Shown here: positions 35,335 to 44,668 of the stretch, piece by piece | Layout: each line of letters begins with the position of its first letter | How positions within the stretch are numbered: position 1 is the stretch's first letter | NCBI GenBank assembly: GCA_019359245.1 | Contig: JAHHHR010000009.1 | Location: 1 to 64,000, forward strand | Source: Nostoc desertorum CM1-VF14 | GTDB lineage: Bacteria > Cyanobacteriota > Cyanobacteriia > Cyanobacteriales > Nostocaceae | Length of the DNA stretch: 64,000 bases | Direction: 5' to 3' | Made by a program: the position numbers and the translations under genes | Notes under the pieces: model-generated | The model's database searches: none | What the model was told of the DNA's origin: nothing | The model's input: only the letters and a program-made list of their open reading frames with translations

Positions 35335-35580
35335 CTAAAGTTGAAAATATCGCTGGAAGCGGGAATCAATGTTGCTTGATTTCTGCTGATTGCACGTTAA
35401 ACAGAGGGTTTGTAGATTGCTAATATCATTTTGACCACCACGAAAAAGGGGAATGATATGGTCAATGCTGAGGTTAGTTTCTTCAGTAGTTTTACCGCAA
35501 CTTTGGCATTGGTATTTGTCACGTTGAAAAACATATTTTTTTACTTCTGGCGGGATATGAATGCGGGGAGTTTTGCTCAT
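35335..35580 (-). CDS. HNH endonuclease domain protein
   Basis: The 81-aa protein (start ATG at 35580, with AAAGAG upstream) consists of an HNH nuclease domain: CQSCGKTT and CLTCNQQK as the zinc pair, and LSIDHIIPLFRGGQNDISNLQTLC with the catalytic His and Asn. Free-standing cyanobacterial HNH proteins of this size are common; their targets are unknown. It overlaps the end of the oxidoreductase gene region by a few bases rather than being a fusion. Confidence 0.88.
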   Translation of the reverse strand: MSKTPRIHIPPEVKKYVFQRDKYQCQSCGKTTEETNLSIDHIIPLFRGGQNDISNLQTLCLTCNQQKSSNIDSRFQRYFQL

Positions 35581-35587
35581 TTTCTCT

Positions 35588-36685
35588 TTAGTTGCTAATA
35601 AAGTCTTCCAAGCTTGGTACATCTACCCAACTTGCTTTTATATGAGATTCATGGGATAAATCCATCAACAGCTGAGAATAAATTCCTTCTCGTAGCGATG
35701 GTATAATTTCCTGATTGCGGTTAATTCCTTGTACCCATTGGTCTACTACGCGGATAAATGCTGAGATGCGCCCATCAGCATAATTTTTGGGAAAAATTAA
35801 CCGATTCGGTATTTCTATTTCTGTTAAAGGTTTACCTGGCTGGGAACCCCAAACACGAAAACCATGTATATAATCTTTTTGATTTTCACTGCCCACAATT
35901 AATGTACCGCGATCGCCATATACTTCTACCCAATGGGTTCTGGGTGCATGAACAACTGCACTGATAGAAAGTTGGCAAGGTGTACCATTCGCTAATTCTA
36001 GGGTTAATATACAGTTATCATCCGTATTAACTGGCTTAGATTCCCCACTAACAGGGTCAACTCGTGTAGGAATCGCAGTAGTTAAATGGGCGCTTAATCT
36101 ACGGACTGGCCCAAATAACCAGTGAATGTAATCAAAGGCGTGAGAACCCAAAGATCCCAATGCACCGCCTCCTTTATCCTTGTCAGAATACCAATTCCAA
36201 GGGCGTGAAGTATCAGCACGAGAAGAACCTAACCAATCAATTTTAATTAGGCGCAACTTACCCACATAGTCTTCTGATAATAGTTCAGCAAACAGCTGCC
36301 ATGCTGGTACAAAACGAAATTCAAAGTCTACAGTTGCAATAACGCCTTTTACTTTAGCTAACTGATAAAGCTCTTTAGCTTCAACTGCATTTAAGGTTGT
36401 AGGTTTTTCTAGTAATAAATGTTTCCCAGCTTGCAATACGGTTTTTGCCATTTCATAGTGCAAAAATGGCGGTGTAGAGATACTGACTGCTTGCACTTCC
36501 GGTAATGCCACAATCTCAGCAAGTGAGTCGGAGGCGTGGTGAATATTATAGGATTCTGCTATGGCTTTAGCTTTATTTATATCTCGGTGATAAACAGCAA
36601 CTAGCTCAGTTTGAGGATGTGCTTGAAATCCCGGTATGTGGACTTTTTGACCAAATCCAGTGCCTGCGATCGCAACTCCAATCAT
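35588..36685 (-). CDS. Gfo/Idh/MocA family oxidoreductase
   Basis: The 365-aa protein has the N-terminal NAD(P) Rossmann motif IGVAIAGTGFGQKVHIPGF, EKPTTLNA with the catalytic Lys (about residue 94), and a C-terminal domain with GGGALGSLGSHAFDYIHWLFG. These enzymes oxidise sugars or inositols, or reduce biliverdin-like substrates; the substrate here cannot be told. Length and motifs are normal. The HNH gene follows almost without gap. Confidence 0.9.
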   Translation of the reverse strand: MIGVAIAGTGFGQKVHIPGFQAHPQTELVAVYHRDINKAKAIAESYNIHHASDSLAEIVALPEVQAVSISTPPFLHYEMAKTVLQAGKHLLLEKPTTLNAVEAKELYQLAKVKGVIATVDFEFRFVPAWQLFAELLSEDYVGKLRLIKIDWLGSSRADTSRPWNWYSDKDKGGGALGSLGSHAFDYIHWLFGPVRRLSAHLTTAIPTRVDPVSGESKPVNTDDNCILTLELANGTPCQLSISAVVHAPRTHWVEVYGDRGTLIVGSENQKDYIHGFRVWGSQPGKPLTEIEIPNRLIFPKNYADGRISAFIRVVDQWVQGINRNQEIIPSLREGIYSQLLMDLSHESHIKASWVDVPSLEDFISN

Positions 36686-36748
36686 ATAATTCTTATTCCC
36701 TGATTTTTGTGAACTTTTTCGTTCTTAAAAAGTGTTACCACGCTTTTC

Positions 36749-37216
36749 TTACCGTAAAATTCTAATAGTCAATGGGTAACGATAATGCTCTCCATTGTAA
36801 GCTTTAATAGCAGCAAAACTTACTACAAACGATTGTAATACCAATTTGAATAAAACTAATGACATAAGTACAGTTAATAAGCTATCTAAAGTATTTTTTA
36901 TTTCATGGAATGAACCATTGGTAGTCACTGCCACACCAAAGCTAGTTAACAGCAAAATTAAGGATATTGCTATGGTAATAAAGGTATATAATGTTAAAGA
37001 AATTTGAAAATTTATAGATTCCTTTCCTTGTAAATCAATCCAGGGATACTGTGCTTTTTTACATCGCCAAATCATGACTGGAACTAAAAGATTTAGGGGT
37101 AAATATACAGGAATGCCAATAAACACTAAAAAAAACAATAATATCCATCCTAACAAAGCCGAGAAATGACACAACATCGCCCATATACGCATTTGTTGTT
37201 TAGGTTGTTCTCTCAT
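36749..37216 (-). CDS. DUF4870 / Tic20-like membrane protein
   Basis: The 155-aa protein has four transmembrane helices with WAMLCHFSALLGWILLFFLV, then VPVMIWRCKK and SINFQISLTLYT, the DUF4870 pattern, and a C-terminal GEHYRYPLTIRILR. The function of this family is unknown; it is related to Tic20. It stands alone, with a gap to the next gene. Confidence 0.85.
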   Translation of the reverse strand: MREQPKQQMRIWAMLCHFSALLGWILLFFLVFIGIPVYLPLNLLVPVMIWRCKKAQYPWIDLQGKESINFQISLTLYTFITIAISLILLLTSFGVAVTTNGSFHEIKNTLDSLLTVLMSLVLFKLVLQSFVVSFAAIKAYNGEHYRYPLTIRILR

Positions 37217-37580
37217 GGCATTTTATGTGTAAGTGGATTTACTAGATAATTCCCCATTTTAATTATCTATAGAAAAGCCAAACAAGAGCTTTAAACCTAA
37301 GTATTTCTCTGTCATAGCTTTCGGGAAGAGGTTCTATTTTCCAGACTATACCCTCTCCTAGCAGCAGCGCAACTTCTAAACCTTTGAGGACTTTATCAAG
37401 AGCGATGGCGTAACCACCCGCCGGAGGTCATCGCAATTTGAAAATAGTCTGAAAAATTATACTGAGTACTGGCAAAACAAGCAACCGTCTTTGGATAACC
37501 AATAGCAAAATTAATCTAGAACTTACGCACAAGAGATCCGATCTATGCTGTAAACTTAATAACACTAACGGATTTCCAAT
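37217..37580. other. 364-bp intergenic region with a dispersed palindrome
   Basis: It holds an inverted repeat at 37402-37434 beginning GCGATGGCGTAACCACCCGC and ending GGAGGTCATCGC, a reverse-complement relative of the CCTGCGGCGGGCTACG repeats at 44.35 and 44.48 kb. The promoter of the Omp85 gene must lie in the last 150 bases. No gene is seen. Confidence 0.55.
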
Positions 37581-39110
37581 ATGCAAGTTCAAATAACTGT
37601 AGTTGCGTTGCTTGCCGCCGTAGGCATCGCAGTAATGTTAGTGGGTGGGGAAAATCCACAGGCCCTTGCAGACTCGCAACCTCTGACTCAAGATGAGGCT
37701 AGTGGTATTGTGACCCCAAAAGCTACGATTCATATAGAAGGAGGTTATGCCAAATATGGTGATTATATAGGAACAACTTTAGGAGATAGCCAGACGTTTG
37801 AAATTTCCCAAAAATTTGTCAAAAACATCCAGATTCGTTTTATTAATGGCAAAGATGAATTGTTTGATGATAAAGGTCAGCCAATCAAAGGGCGCACTCA
37901 GACAGATTTTATTATTGGTTTGCTGAAACTCAAACCAGGTCAGATATTCCGTGAGGATTTACTTCAAGCAGACTTACAACGATTGAGGAGATTAGAGTCA
38001 TTTAATCAAGTCAATGTTTACTCTGAAGAAAATGCTTCTAGTATTAATATCATTTATGAAATCAAAGAGCGTAGCTTCCCTTCTTTCATCTTAGGAGGCG
38101 GTAATAATGAAGATGTTGGGCTATTCGGACGGGTCGGTTACAAAGATGCAAATATTAGCGGTCTGAATGATAAGTTAGATACAACTGTGCAGTTTAGCAG
38201 TAAAGATGTCCAGTTTAATGGTCAATTCACTAGTCGTTATCGTCCTGAAGAACCAAATCGCTTAGGCTATAGCATTAGAGGTTTTCGTAGTCGAAATATA
38301 TCGGGAACTTTCAACGAAGATATTAGATTGTCTAACGGCAACAAAGTGCGAGAGGGAAGGTTTGGCGGTTCTGTAGGACTCTTACGCTCTTTTGATGACT
38401 GGGATACAACCGTGGCTCTCAACTATACCCGGATTAGCCTACGCGATCAAGAATATAACGTTGCACAGGTCGATAGATTAGGTAGTCCCCTATCTGTTAG
38501 CGGTACTGGAATTGATGACCTATTTACAGTATCATTTGCTGTATCCAGAGATCAACGCGATCGCCGAGATAATCCGACTCAAGGATCAATCCTCACCTTC
38601 AGCATAGAACAAGCGATTCCCATTGGACTGGGCAATATTTCCAGCAACCGCCTACAAGGAGACTATATTCAGTATTTACCAGTGAGTTGGATAGGTAATG
38701 GTAGACCAACCGATAATCCAGAAATGTTGGCTATTAACTTACAAATTGGTACGACTATTGGAGACTTTCCACCAGCTGATGCCTTTAATATTGGTGGGCT
38801 AGATTCTGTCAGAGGTTACGGTTATGGTAAAGTTGCCAGTGGTCGGAGTTATGGTTTAGCTTCCGTTGAATATCGTTTTCCACTTTTTCAGTCAGTAGGG
38901 GGAGTACTCTTTACTGACTTAGCCTCAGATTTCGGCTCTAGCGAAACCGTGCTAGGAGAACCAGGAGTGCTGCGAGACAAACCTGGAAGTGGTTTTGGTT
39001 ACGGCTTAGGATTGCGAGTCAATTCATCCTTTGGGCTGATTCGAGGCGACTTAGGAATTAGCGACCAAGGAGAAGTTAGATTTGAAGTGACTACAGGTCA
39101 GCGATTTTAA
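37581..39110 (+). CDS. Omp85/BamA-family outer membrane protein
   Basis: This 509-aa protein has an N-terminal export signal (hydrophobic, ending NPQALA), one POTRA-like domain (residues about 75-165, FVKNIQIRFINGKDEL to INIIYEIKERSF) and a C-terminal 16-stranded barrel region with the Omp85 motif GLDSVRGYGYG near residue 410. It ends EVTTGQRF with the terminal Phe expected of outer-membrane proteins. Only one POTRA is visible, fewer than in the main cyanobacterial BamA, so it may be a second Omp85 with a special role in outer-membrane transport or haemolysin-like secretion. Confidence 0.88.
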   Translation: MQVQITVVALLAAVGIAVMLVGGENPQALADSQPLTQDEASGIVTPKATIHIEGGYAKYGDYIGTTLGDSQTFEISQKFVKNIQIRFINGKDELFDDKGQPIKGRTQTDFIIGLLKLKPGQIFREDLLQADLQRLRRLESFNQVNVYSEENASSINIIYEIKERSFPSFILGGGNNEDVGLFGRVGYKDANISGLNDKLDTTVQFSSKDVQFNGQFTSRYRPEEPNRLGYSIRGFRSRNISGTFNEDIRLSNGNKVREGRFGGSVGLLRSFDDWDTTVALNYTRISLRDQEYNVAQVDRLGSPLSVSGTGIDDLFTVSFAVSRDQRDRRDNPTQGSILTFSIEQAIPIGLGNISSNRLQGDYIQYLPVSWIGNGRPTDNPEMLAINLQIGTTIGDFPPADAFNIGGLDSVRGYGYGKVASGRSYGLASVEYRFPLFQSVGGVLFTDLASDFGSSETVLGEPGVLRDKPGSGFGYGLGLRVNSSFGLIRGDLGISDQGEVRFEVTTGQRF

Positions 39111-39341
39111 TCTCATTCGTTTTTACTTTACTTCAAGCAAATTCACTGGAAATTTATGTACTTTGCGTAACGATAAAGAATTAGTAAATATTATTTTTCT
39201 TTATCTAGATAAAAACATTAAATAATAGTTTATTAAAAGTTCCGGAGTGCGGGTTGCACATTCCATTGCTACTTGGAACCATTAATCTACGTTTTAATGC
39301 TAAAATCATCCAACTTTAATTAATATTTGAAAAATTTCCTA

Positions 39342-40175
39342 ATGAAATTAACTCAAAAGCTGGGCATTGCTACTGCTAGTCTTGTTCTAGGTTGCGTTGG
39401 TGTTGGTTTACCTTCTGCGGCACAAGCAGCAACATTCCTCTTTGACGGAAGCGGCACACCCGACGCTGTTGGTTGGCAAGTAGACAGTTTTGGAGAACCA
39501 AATGGTACGATAACGGTAACACCACAATTCAGTGGTAAACCGAGTGATGTATTAAGTGTTAGTACTACCGGAACAGCAGTTAATCTGTATAGCAGAAATA
39601 TTAATGCTACCAACTATATAATTTCGTTGGGTGTAAAAGTACTGCGTTCTTCTTTCAACTCTTTTGACTATGGTTTGGGTTTATCACCTTTTGCACAACA
39701 ATTTTTTGACACTAATGGTAATTATTTGGGTTCTAACATAGATCGGGCTAATTCATTAACTGTAGGTGAAAACAGTATACAGTGGTCTGACTTAGTAGGG
39801 GATAGCTTTGCAATTGACACTTCTGTTTTTCATGAATACGCAATTAGTTATACAGATGGCAAGTTGAATGTCTACGTGGATAACTCTTTTGCCGACATCA
39901 TTGCGGGTACTGCAACTCCTGTACTAACACGTACTGGTATAACACCACAAAACGAAAGTGTAGTTGGTACTGTCGCATTTGGCGATCAGTCTAACGACGG
40001 TAGTTTTTTCTTTAATTGTTGTGTGAATTCAGCTTACCAATTGGATTTTATTAGATTTGAGTCACTTGATAACGTCACCTCAGTACCCGAACCCAATAGT
40101 AACTTTGCTCTCTTCTTCTTTGGACTTGGTATCTTATTCATAAACAAGAAGCTAGGATTTTCTCGGAAAACATAA
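39342..40175 (+). CDS. PEP-CTERM sorted exported protein
   Basis: The 277-aa protein has a signal peptide (MKLTQKLGIATASLVLGCVG to AAQAA) and a C-terminal PEP-CTERM tail: VPEPNSN, a hydrophobic helix (FALFFFGLGILFI) and a basic end NKKLGFSRKT. The body is beta-rich with no recognised family. PEP-CTERM proteins are processed by exosortase and sent to the cell surface. ATG at 39342 preferred over a TTG upstream. Confidence 0.85.
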   Translation: MKLTQKLGIATASLVLGCVGVGLPSAAQAATFLFDGSGTPDAVGWQVDSFGEPNGTITVTPQFSGKPSDVLSVSTTGTAVNLYSRNINATNYIISLGVKVLRSSFNSFDYGLGLSPFAQQFFDTNGNYLGSNIDRANSLTVGENSIQWSDLVGDSFAIDTSVFHEYAISYTDGKLNVYVDNSFADIIAGTATPVLTRTGITPQNESVVGTVAFGDQSNDGSFFFNCCVNSAYQLDFIRFESLDNVTSVPEPNSNFALFFFGLGILFINKKLGFSRKT

Positions 40176-40307
40176 TTTAAACAGAGATGCGAAGTATTAT
40201 GAGTTTGAAACCTTTTGATTAGACTAGGTTTCAAGCATTTTGAGTCTTTGATGTATTTTCCTTGCTCTGTATGGGTTTGAGGCTTATTTTTGCTCAAAAA
40301 TGTCTAA

Positions 40308-40330
40308 GTCCCGCTATTAGGGATTGAAAC
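40308..40330 (+). repeat. Single CRISPR-repeat-like sequence
   Basis: CCGCTATTAGGGATTGAAAC, preceded by GTC, closely matches the 3' half of Nostoc CRISPR repeats ending in ...CCCTATTAGGGATTGAAAC. No second copy or spacer is found nearby, so it is an orphan or a decayed repeat. Confidence 0.6.
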
Positions 40331-40427
40331 GCGTAACTGTTATTTCCCAGATGGATGAATGTTAAAATAATCTCCAATGAAGCAATTTCAGACACGTAAT
40401 CTCGACTATTTTATTGCGGGTTGATAC

Positions 40428-41096
40428 ATGACTCAGGAACAATGGACTGCGGTCGATGATTACTTTACCGATTTGCTTGTGCCGCCCGATCCTGTGCTGG
40501 ATGTAGCTCTCCAGACCAGCGCCGCAGCCGGGCTGCCACCGCATAACGTTTCACCAAACCAGGGCAAACTGCTGCTGCTGTTGGCGCAAATCCAAGGGGC
40601 GCGAACCATCCTAGAGATTGGCACGCTGGGTGGCTACAGTACTATCTGGCTAGCACGGGCGTTACCCAGCGACGGCCGTCTGATTACGCTTGAGGCTAAC
40701 CCAAAGCACGCTGAAGTCGCCCGCGCCAATATCGCCCACGCTGGTCTATCCGACATTGTTGACCTGCGCCTCGGACAGGCACTCTCTACGCTGCCAGATA
40801 TTGCCGCAGAGGGTCATACATTTGACCTGATTTTTATTGATGCAGATAAACCAAACAATCCAGATTATTTGACATGGGCGCTCAAGCTTTCCCGTTGCGG
40901 CAGCCTGATCATCGCCGATAATGTTGTGCGTAACGGAGCAGTGGTTGATGCCACTAGTAACGATCCTAATGTCCAAGGAGTGCGTCGCTTCAACGAACAG
41001 CTTGCCTCTGAGCCACGCCTCAGCGCTACGGCGATCCAGACTGTGGGCAGCAAAGGATACGACGGCTTTGCGATCGCAATAGTAAACCAAAAATAG
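40428..41096 (+). CDS. SAM-dependent O-methyltransferase (COMT-like)
   Basis: The 222-aa protein shows the class I methyltransferase motif ILEIGTLGGYSTIWLARALP, then LEANPKHAEVARANI and DLIFIDADKPNNPDY with the metal-binding Asp residues and IIADNVVRNGAV, as in catechol/caffeoyl-CoA-type O-methyltransferases. The DNA is visibly richer in G+C than its neighbours, so it may have been acquired. The substrate is unknown. Confidence 0.92.
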   Translation: MTQEQWTAVDDYFTDLLVPPDPVLDVALQTSAAAGLPPHNVSPNQGKLLLLLAQIQGARTILEIGTLGGYSTIWLARALPSDGRLITLEANPKHAEVARANIAHAGLSDIVDLRLGQALSTLPDIAAEGHTFDLIFIDADKPNNPDYLTWALKLSRCGSLIIADNVVRNGAVVDATSNDPNVQGVRRFNEQLASEPRLSATAIQTVGSKGYDGFAIAIVNQK

Positions 41097-41114
41097 CAAA
41101 AGATTGTTATTTGC

Positions 41115-41216
41115 TCAGTCTTGGGAACGATTTTGAGGGAACAGGTAGGCGATCGCAGCATAACCTGAAACACTGAGTAAACTAACTAAAAAAGCAGCCA
41201 GAACAAAAAAAGACAT
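41115..41216 (-). CDS. Possible 33-aa single-helix membrane peptide
   Basis: A short frame encodes MSFFVLAAFLVSLLSVSGYA followed by AIAYLFPQNRSQD: a hydrophobic helix and a short charged tail, the typical shape of small photosystem, cytochrome b6f or other membrane-complex subunits. An in-frame HIP1 site is included. I recognise no named family and see no clear ribosome site. Confidence 0.4.
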   Translation of the reverse strand: MSFFVLAAFLVSLLSVSGYAAIAYLFPQNRSQD

Positions 41217-41380
41217 ACAGAATTCTACCCAAATGCCAAATTAACATATTTAATACAATTCCAAAATCTTGGTATCTATTCAAAAAACAAGATTTTGGAC
41301 ACTTTCAAATTAACAATTAGGTATGACACAACCGTGACTAGCTTATGTCAATCCCTTGTATCTCCAGGTTTTGACTCAAC

Positions 41381-42469
41381 TTAAGCCAAAGGCAGAAGAA
41401 ACCGAAACGTACTGCCAACTCCCAACTCGCTTTCTACGTGAATCTGACCGCCTTGTAGCTCAATCAAACGACGGGAAATAGTTAAGCCAATACCAGTACC
41501 TCCCGAATGGCGATCGCGCGATTGGTCGGCTCGCCAGAAGCGTTCAAACACATGGGGCAAATTCTCTGGAGCGATACCAATACCTGTATCTATAACCGCA
41601 ATCCAGAGTCGAGATGCTTCAGTTCCAACGCGAATGGTAATTGAACCTTCGTTAGTGTAACGCACTGCATTACCTAGCAAATTAACCAACACCTGTTCTG
41701 TCCGGTCAATATCTGCCAATACAGGAGGTAGCACAGATGGACATTGTAAAAGCAAAACTGGCCCATCTTCCAACAACTGGTCAGTGAATTTCTCCACCAA
41801 TGACTCTAACAACGGACGCAGATTTACCCGTTGTATATTAATTGGCAAATAACCAGCTTCTGCCTTAGACAGTTCTTGCAAATCGTTTACCAACCGCTCT
41901 AAACGCCTAGTTTCTTTAGCTAAACGCCGATAAATTTCAGGAGAAGCTTCAATTTCCCCATCAGCCAATTCTTCCAAGTAACCGCGCACAACTGTTAATG
42001 GTGTCCGTAGTTCATGGGTCATGTCACCAATCACTTCTTGCCGCCGCGCTTCTACTCCTTCTAAACTGGCTGCCATCCGGTTGAAACTAGCACCCAGTCT
42101 ATTAAGTTCTGGAATGTCAGACAAAGGTAATCGTGCATCCATCTGACCAGCAGCAAATTTTTGGGTGATTTGTTCCATCTCCGTCAAGCGTTGCATAATT
42201 CGTCTAGACACCCAGTAACTCAATCCTCCAGCTGCGGTGCTACCAACTAAGACTGACCAAATAGTGCTTCGCTGCCAAGCAAATTCAAATCCTGTAACCA
42301 ATTTAGTACGAACATTGATTAAGTTGAACCCCTGATTTTCTAATCGTTCCAAATGCAAGATAAACAAGCGGGGGGAAGAGATTTTGCTGATGCTTACCAG
42401 ACTAGCTACCCCCACAATCATTACTACTAAATGGGAGAAAAATAGGCGCTCTCTCAGCCCCATCTTCAT
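41381..42469 (-). CDS. Sensor histidine kinase (HAMP-HisKA-HATPase)
   Basis: The 362-aa protein has two transmembrane helices (about 10-28 and 65-85) with a short periplasmic loop, a HAMP segment (RRIMQRLTEMEQITQKFAAG), an H-box DMTHELRTPL (His about 152), N-box VNLLGNAVRY, and the G-boxes DTGIGIAPE and GGTGIGLTISRRL. It lies 5 nt after the response regulator gene, so the two are co-transcribed and form a cognate pair. The signal is unknown. Confidence 0.95.
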   Translation of the reverse strand: MKMGLRERLFFSHLVVMIVGVASLVSISKISSPRLFILHLERLENQGFNLINVRTKLVTGFEFAWQRSTIWSVLVGSTAAGGLSYWVSRRIMQRLTEMEQITQKFAAGQMDARLPLSDIPELNRLGASFNRMAASLEGVEARRQEVIGDMTHELRTPLTVVRGYLEELADGEIEASPEIYRRLAKETRRLERLVNDLQELSKAEAGYLPINIQRVNLRPLLESLVEKFTDQLLEDGPVLLLQCPSVLPPVLADIDRTEQVLVNLLGNAVRYTNEGSITIRVGTEASRLWIAVIDTGIGIAPENLPHVFERFWRADQSRDRHSGGTGIGLTISRRLIELQGGQIHVESELGVGSTFRFLLPLA

Positions 42470-42474
42470 AACAT

Positions 42475-43185
42475 TTACGCTACCAGAGGATCTTCAAATT
42501 TATAGCCAACCCCAACAACAGTTTTAATAAAAGTAGGATTTGCCGAATCAGGCTCAATCTTTTTTCGCAACCGAGCTACATGAGTATCTACTACTCGTTC
42601 ATCGCCAAAAAAGTTATCTCCCCAAAGTTTATCAATTAGTTGAGTGCGGTTCCAAACTCGACCAGGATTGCTGACAAAGGTAGTTAGCAAGTTAAATTCT
42701 AGGGTAGTTAAGTCCAAAACTTCAACCTCTTGAGAATTCAGCTGACGACTAGCAGTGCGCTGCTCTACATTGACAATAAAGTGTTGGGTACGATTGATTT
42801 GATGTTGTCCCCCTTGCCGGAGGCTACGCCGCAATAGTGCCCGCACTCTAGCTACCAATTCTCTGGGGCTAAAAGGTTTGACCATGTAATCGTCAGCACC
42901 TGTAGACAACCCAATCACGCGATCAATTTCTTCACCCTTAGCTGTGAGCATCAAAATGTAAGGATCTTTTGCACCTGGTTTCTGGCGAATCCTGGCACAA
43001 ACTTCCAACCCATCCAAACCAGGAATCATTAAATCTAGAATGATTAAATCAGGTGGTTGCTCCTGAAACATCCGCAAGGCATTTATGCCATCGCGACTAA
43101 TGCGACAAAAAAATCCTTCTTTTTCTAAAGATAGTTGGATTAAATGAGCAATTTCTGGTTCATCTTCAACTATTAAAATGTCCAT
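42475..43185 (-). CDS. OmpR-family response regulator
   Basis: The 236-aa protein starts at the ATG at 43185 (MDILIVEDEPEIAHLIQLSL) and has a receiver domain (acidic pair E7/D8 region, phospho-acceptor Asp in LIILDLMIPG, Lys in YMVKPFSPREL) and a winged-helix output domain (TTLEFNLLTTFVSNPGRVWN, VDTHVARLRKKI). An open frame extends 17 codons upstream but has no better start. Its partner is the adjacent kinase. In cyanobacteria similar pairs (RppA/RppB-like) sense redox or metals. Confidence 0.95.
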   Translation of the reverse strand: MDILIVEDEPEIAHLIQLSLEKEGFFCRISRDGINALRMFQEQPPDLIILDLMIPGLDGLEVCARIRQKPGAKDPYILMLTAKGEEIDRVIGLSTGADDYMVKPFSPRELVARVRALLRRSLRQGGQHQINRTQHFIVNVEQRTASRQLNSQEVEVLDLTTLEFNLLTTFVSNPGRVWNRTQLIDKLWGDNFFGDERVVDTHVARLRKKIEPDSANPTFIKTVVGVGYKFEDPLVA

Positions 43186-43376
43186 TTCAATTAATAACAA
43201 GAATTGGAGCAAAATTTCCTTGTTAAAGGTAGGCAAACTTGCGCCACAGTATTAGCGGCTGTAAAAAGTATGGATGGAGATTTAAACCCCACCCAACCTG
43301 TTGAAAGTGCTAGGTAAAAATACTAGTCCCCAAGTCCCTAATCCCTAATTTTTCTTTTATACTTGGCTATAAAGCT

Positions 43377-44072
43377 TTAAAGGTTTGAGTTTGACGGCGT
43401 GCGATAACTATAGCCAACATTAGAATCTTTTTGAATGTGTGCTTTAATACTATCGAGGTCAATAAAGCAATCAGCAACATCAATTAAGCTTTCACTAGTG
43501 CTTGTTTGTAGACTTACCACTTCTACCCGAACCCCCATTCTGCTGACAGCGTTTACAGCATATGCTAGATCACCATCACCACTGACTAAAACGGCAGTAT
43601 CATAATAAGGAGCTAAAGTGATCATGTCTACAGCAATTTCTACGTTCAAATTTGATTTTTTGAAATTCTCTACTGGTTGGGTGATATCTTTAGCTACAAC
43701 ACGATAGCCATTACGACGCATCCATAATAGAAAACCCTGTTGCTTTTCATTGCTAAGATCAACCCCAGTATAGAAGAAAGCACGCAACAGCCTTGAACCG
43801 TTAGTTAAATGACAAAGCAATTTAACGTAGTCAATTTCGATGCCGAGTTGTAAAGCTGTATGAAATAAACTTAAGCCATCAATAAAAATAGCAACTCGAC
43901 CACGATTTAGGCTATTAAAAATCGAACTATCAGGTGCAGTATCTCCCATCTTGGTATCTTTACTTTTGACAGCGGTATCGTTCAAATTTTGACCTTGCCA
44001 ATGTGGTTTAGCCTTAAGTACTTTAGGTTCTTTAAATTCATTTCTTTGTTTGCTAAAATTAGTTATAATCAT
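43377..44072 (-). CDS. NYN-domain protein (LabA/DUF88-like)
   Basis: The 231-aa protein has a disordered N-terminal part (about 55 residues) and a NYN PIN-like RNase domain: VAIFIDGLSLFHTALQLG with the first Asp, NVEIAVDMITLA and TAVLVSGDGDLAYAVNAVSR with the later acidic residues. LabA-type proteins influence circadian output in cyanobacteria; others cleave RNA. Function here is unproven. Confidence 0.9.
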   Translation of the reverse strand: MIITNFSKQRNEFKEPKVLKAKPHWQGQNLNDTAVKSKDTKMGDTAPDSSIFNSLNRGRVAIFIDGLSLFHTALQLGIEIDYVKLLCHLTNGSRLLRAFFYTGVDLSNEKQQGFLLWMRRNGYRVVAKDITQPVENFKKSNLNVEIAVDMITLAPYYDTAVLVSGDGDLAYAVNAVSRMGVRVEVVSLQTSTSESLIDVADCFIDLDSIKAHIQKDSNVGYSYRTPSNSNL

Positions 44073-44668
44073 TGATACCTCTGATTTTAAAGCTCGAAAA
44101 AGTTTTGAGTAAATTCTCTATACTATAGTCTGTGCTGATTTATAACTCTATCTTAAGTCACTATATGCAGATAAATTTAACTGGCGCTCAACAGGATTCA
44201 AAGTAGACTGTCTAAGGGTTCTTCACTTTTGTCAGGCTTTGTTTGATGGAGCATTACCTGCGCCCACAGATATGTTAATCTTTACCCACCGAGACAGCAA
44301 GAGCTTGGAGAAAATAAATCTTCCTGTAAGGGTAGGGGCAAGAATTCATAATACCTGCGACGGGTTACGCCAATGCCATCTGTCTATTTATTTTTATTTT
44401 ACCTCTGTATTTTAATAGAATTTACCACAAGCTAAAGACGCTCAAATAATGGCAAAATTAAAGTCATTAATAATTTAATATGCGATGCCTGCGGCGGGCT
44501 ACGTCAACGCGCCTCAATAAGTAAGTTTTAGCAAGGTATTTAGGTAATCTTTAATACAATTTTTATAAAGTTGGTCCAAATGAAAGACTACTAAACGGTC
44601 AATAGCCAGAAAGCATTGACGAAAATACAAGATTCCCGACTTCTTTAGAGGAGTCGGGAATCTGAATC
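44073..44668. other. 596-bp intergenic region with two related repeats
   Basis: Two related sequences, ACCTGCGACGGGTTACGCCA (44352 on) and GCCTGCGGCGGGCTACGTCA (44487 on), lie 133 bp apart; a third copy in reverse is at 37.4 kb. The region also holds the desB terminator at its right end. No gene is seen. Confidence 0.6.
44631..44662 (-). terminator. Terminator of desB
   Basis: GATTCCCGACT (44631-44641) pairs perfectly over 11 bp with AGTCGGGAATC (44652-44662). Read on the minus strand it follows the desB stop directly, with a weak T-rich tail (TTGTATTTT). Confidence 0.75.

Noticed and set aside
40176..40427. A CRISPR array
   Set aside because: Only one repeat-like sequence is present, with no second copy and no regular spacers.
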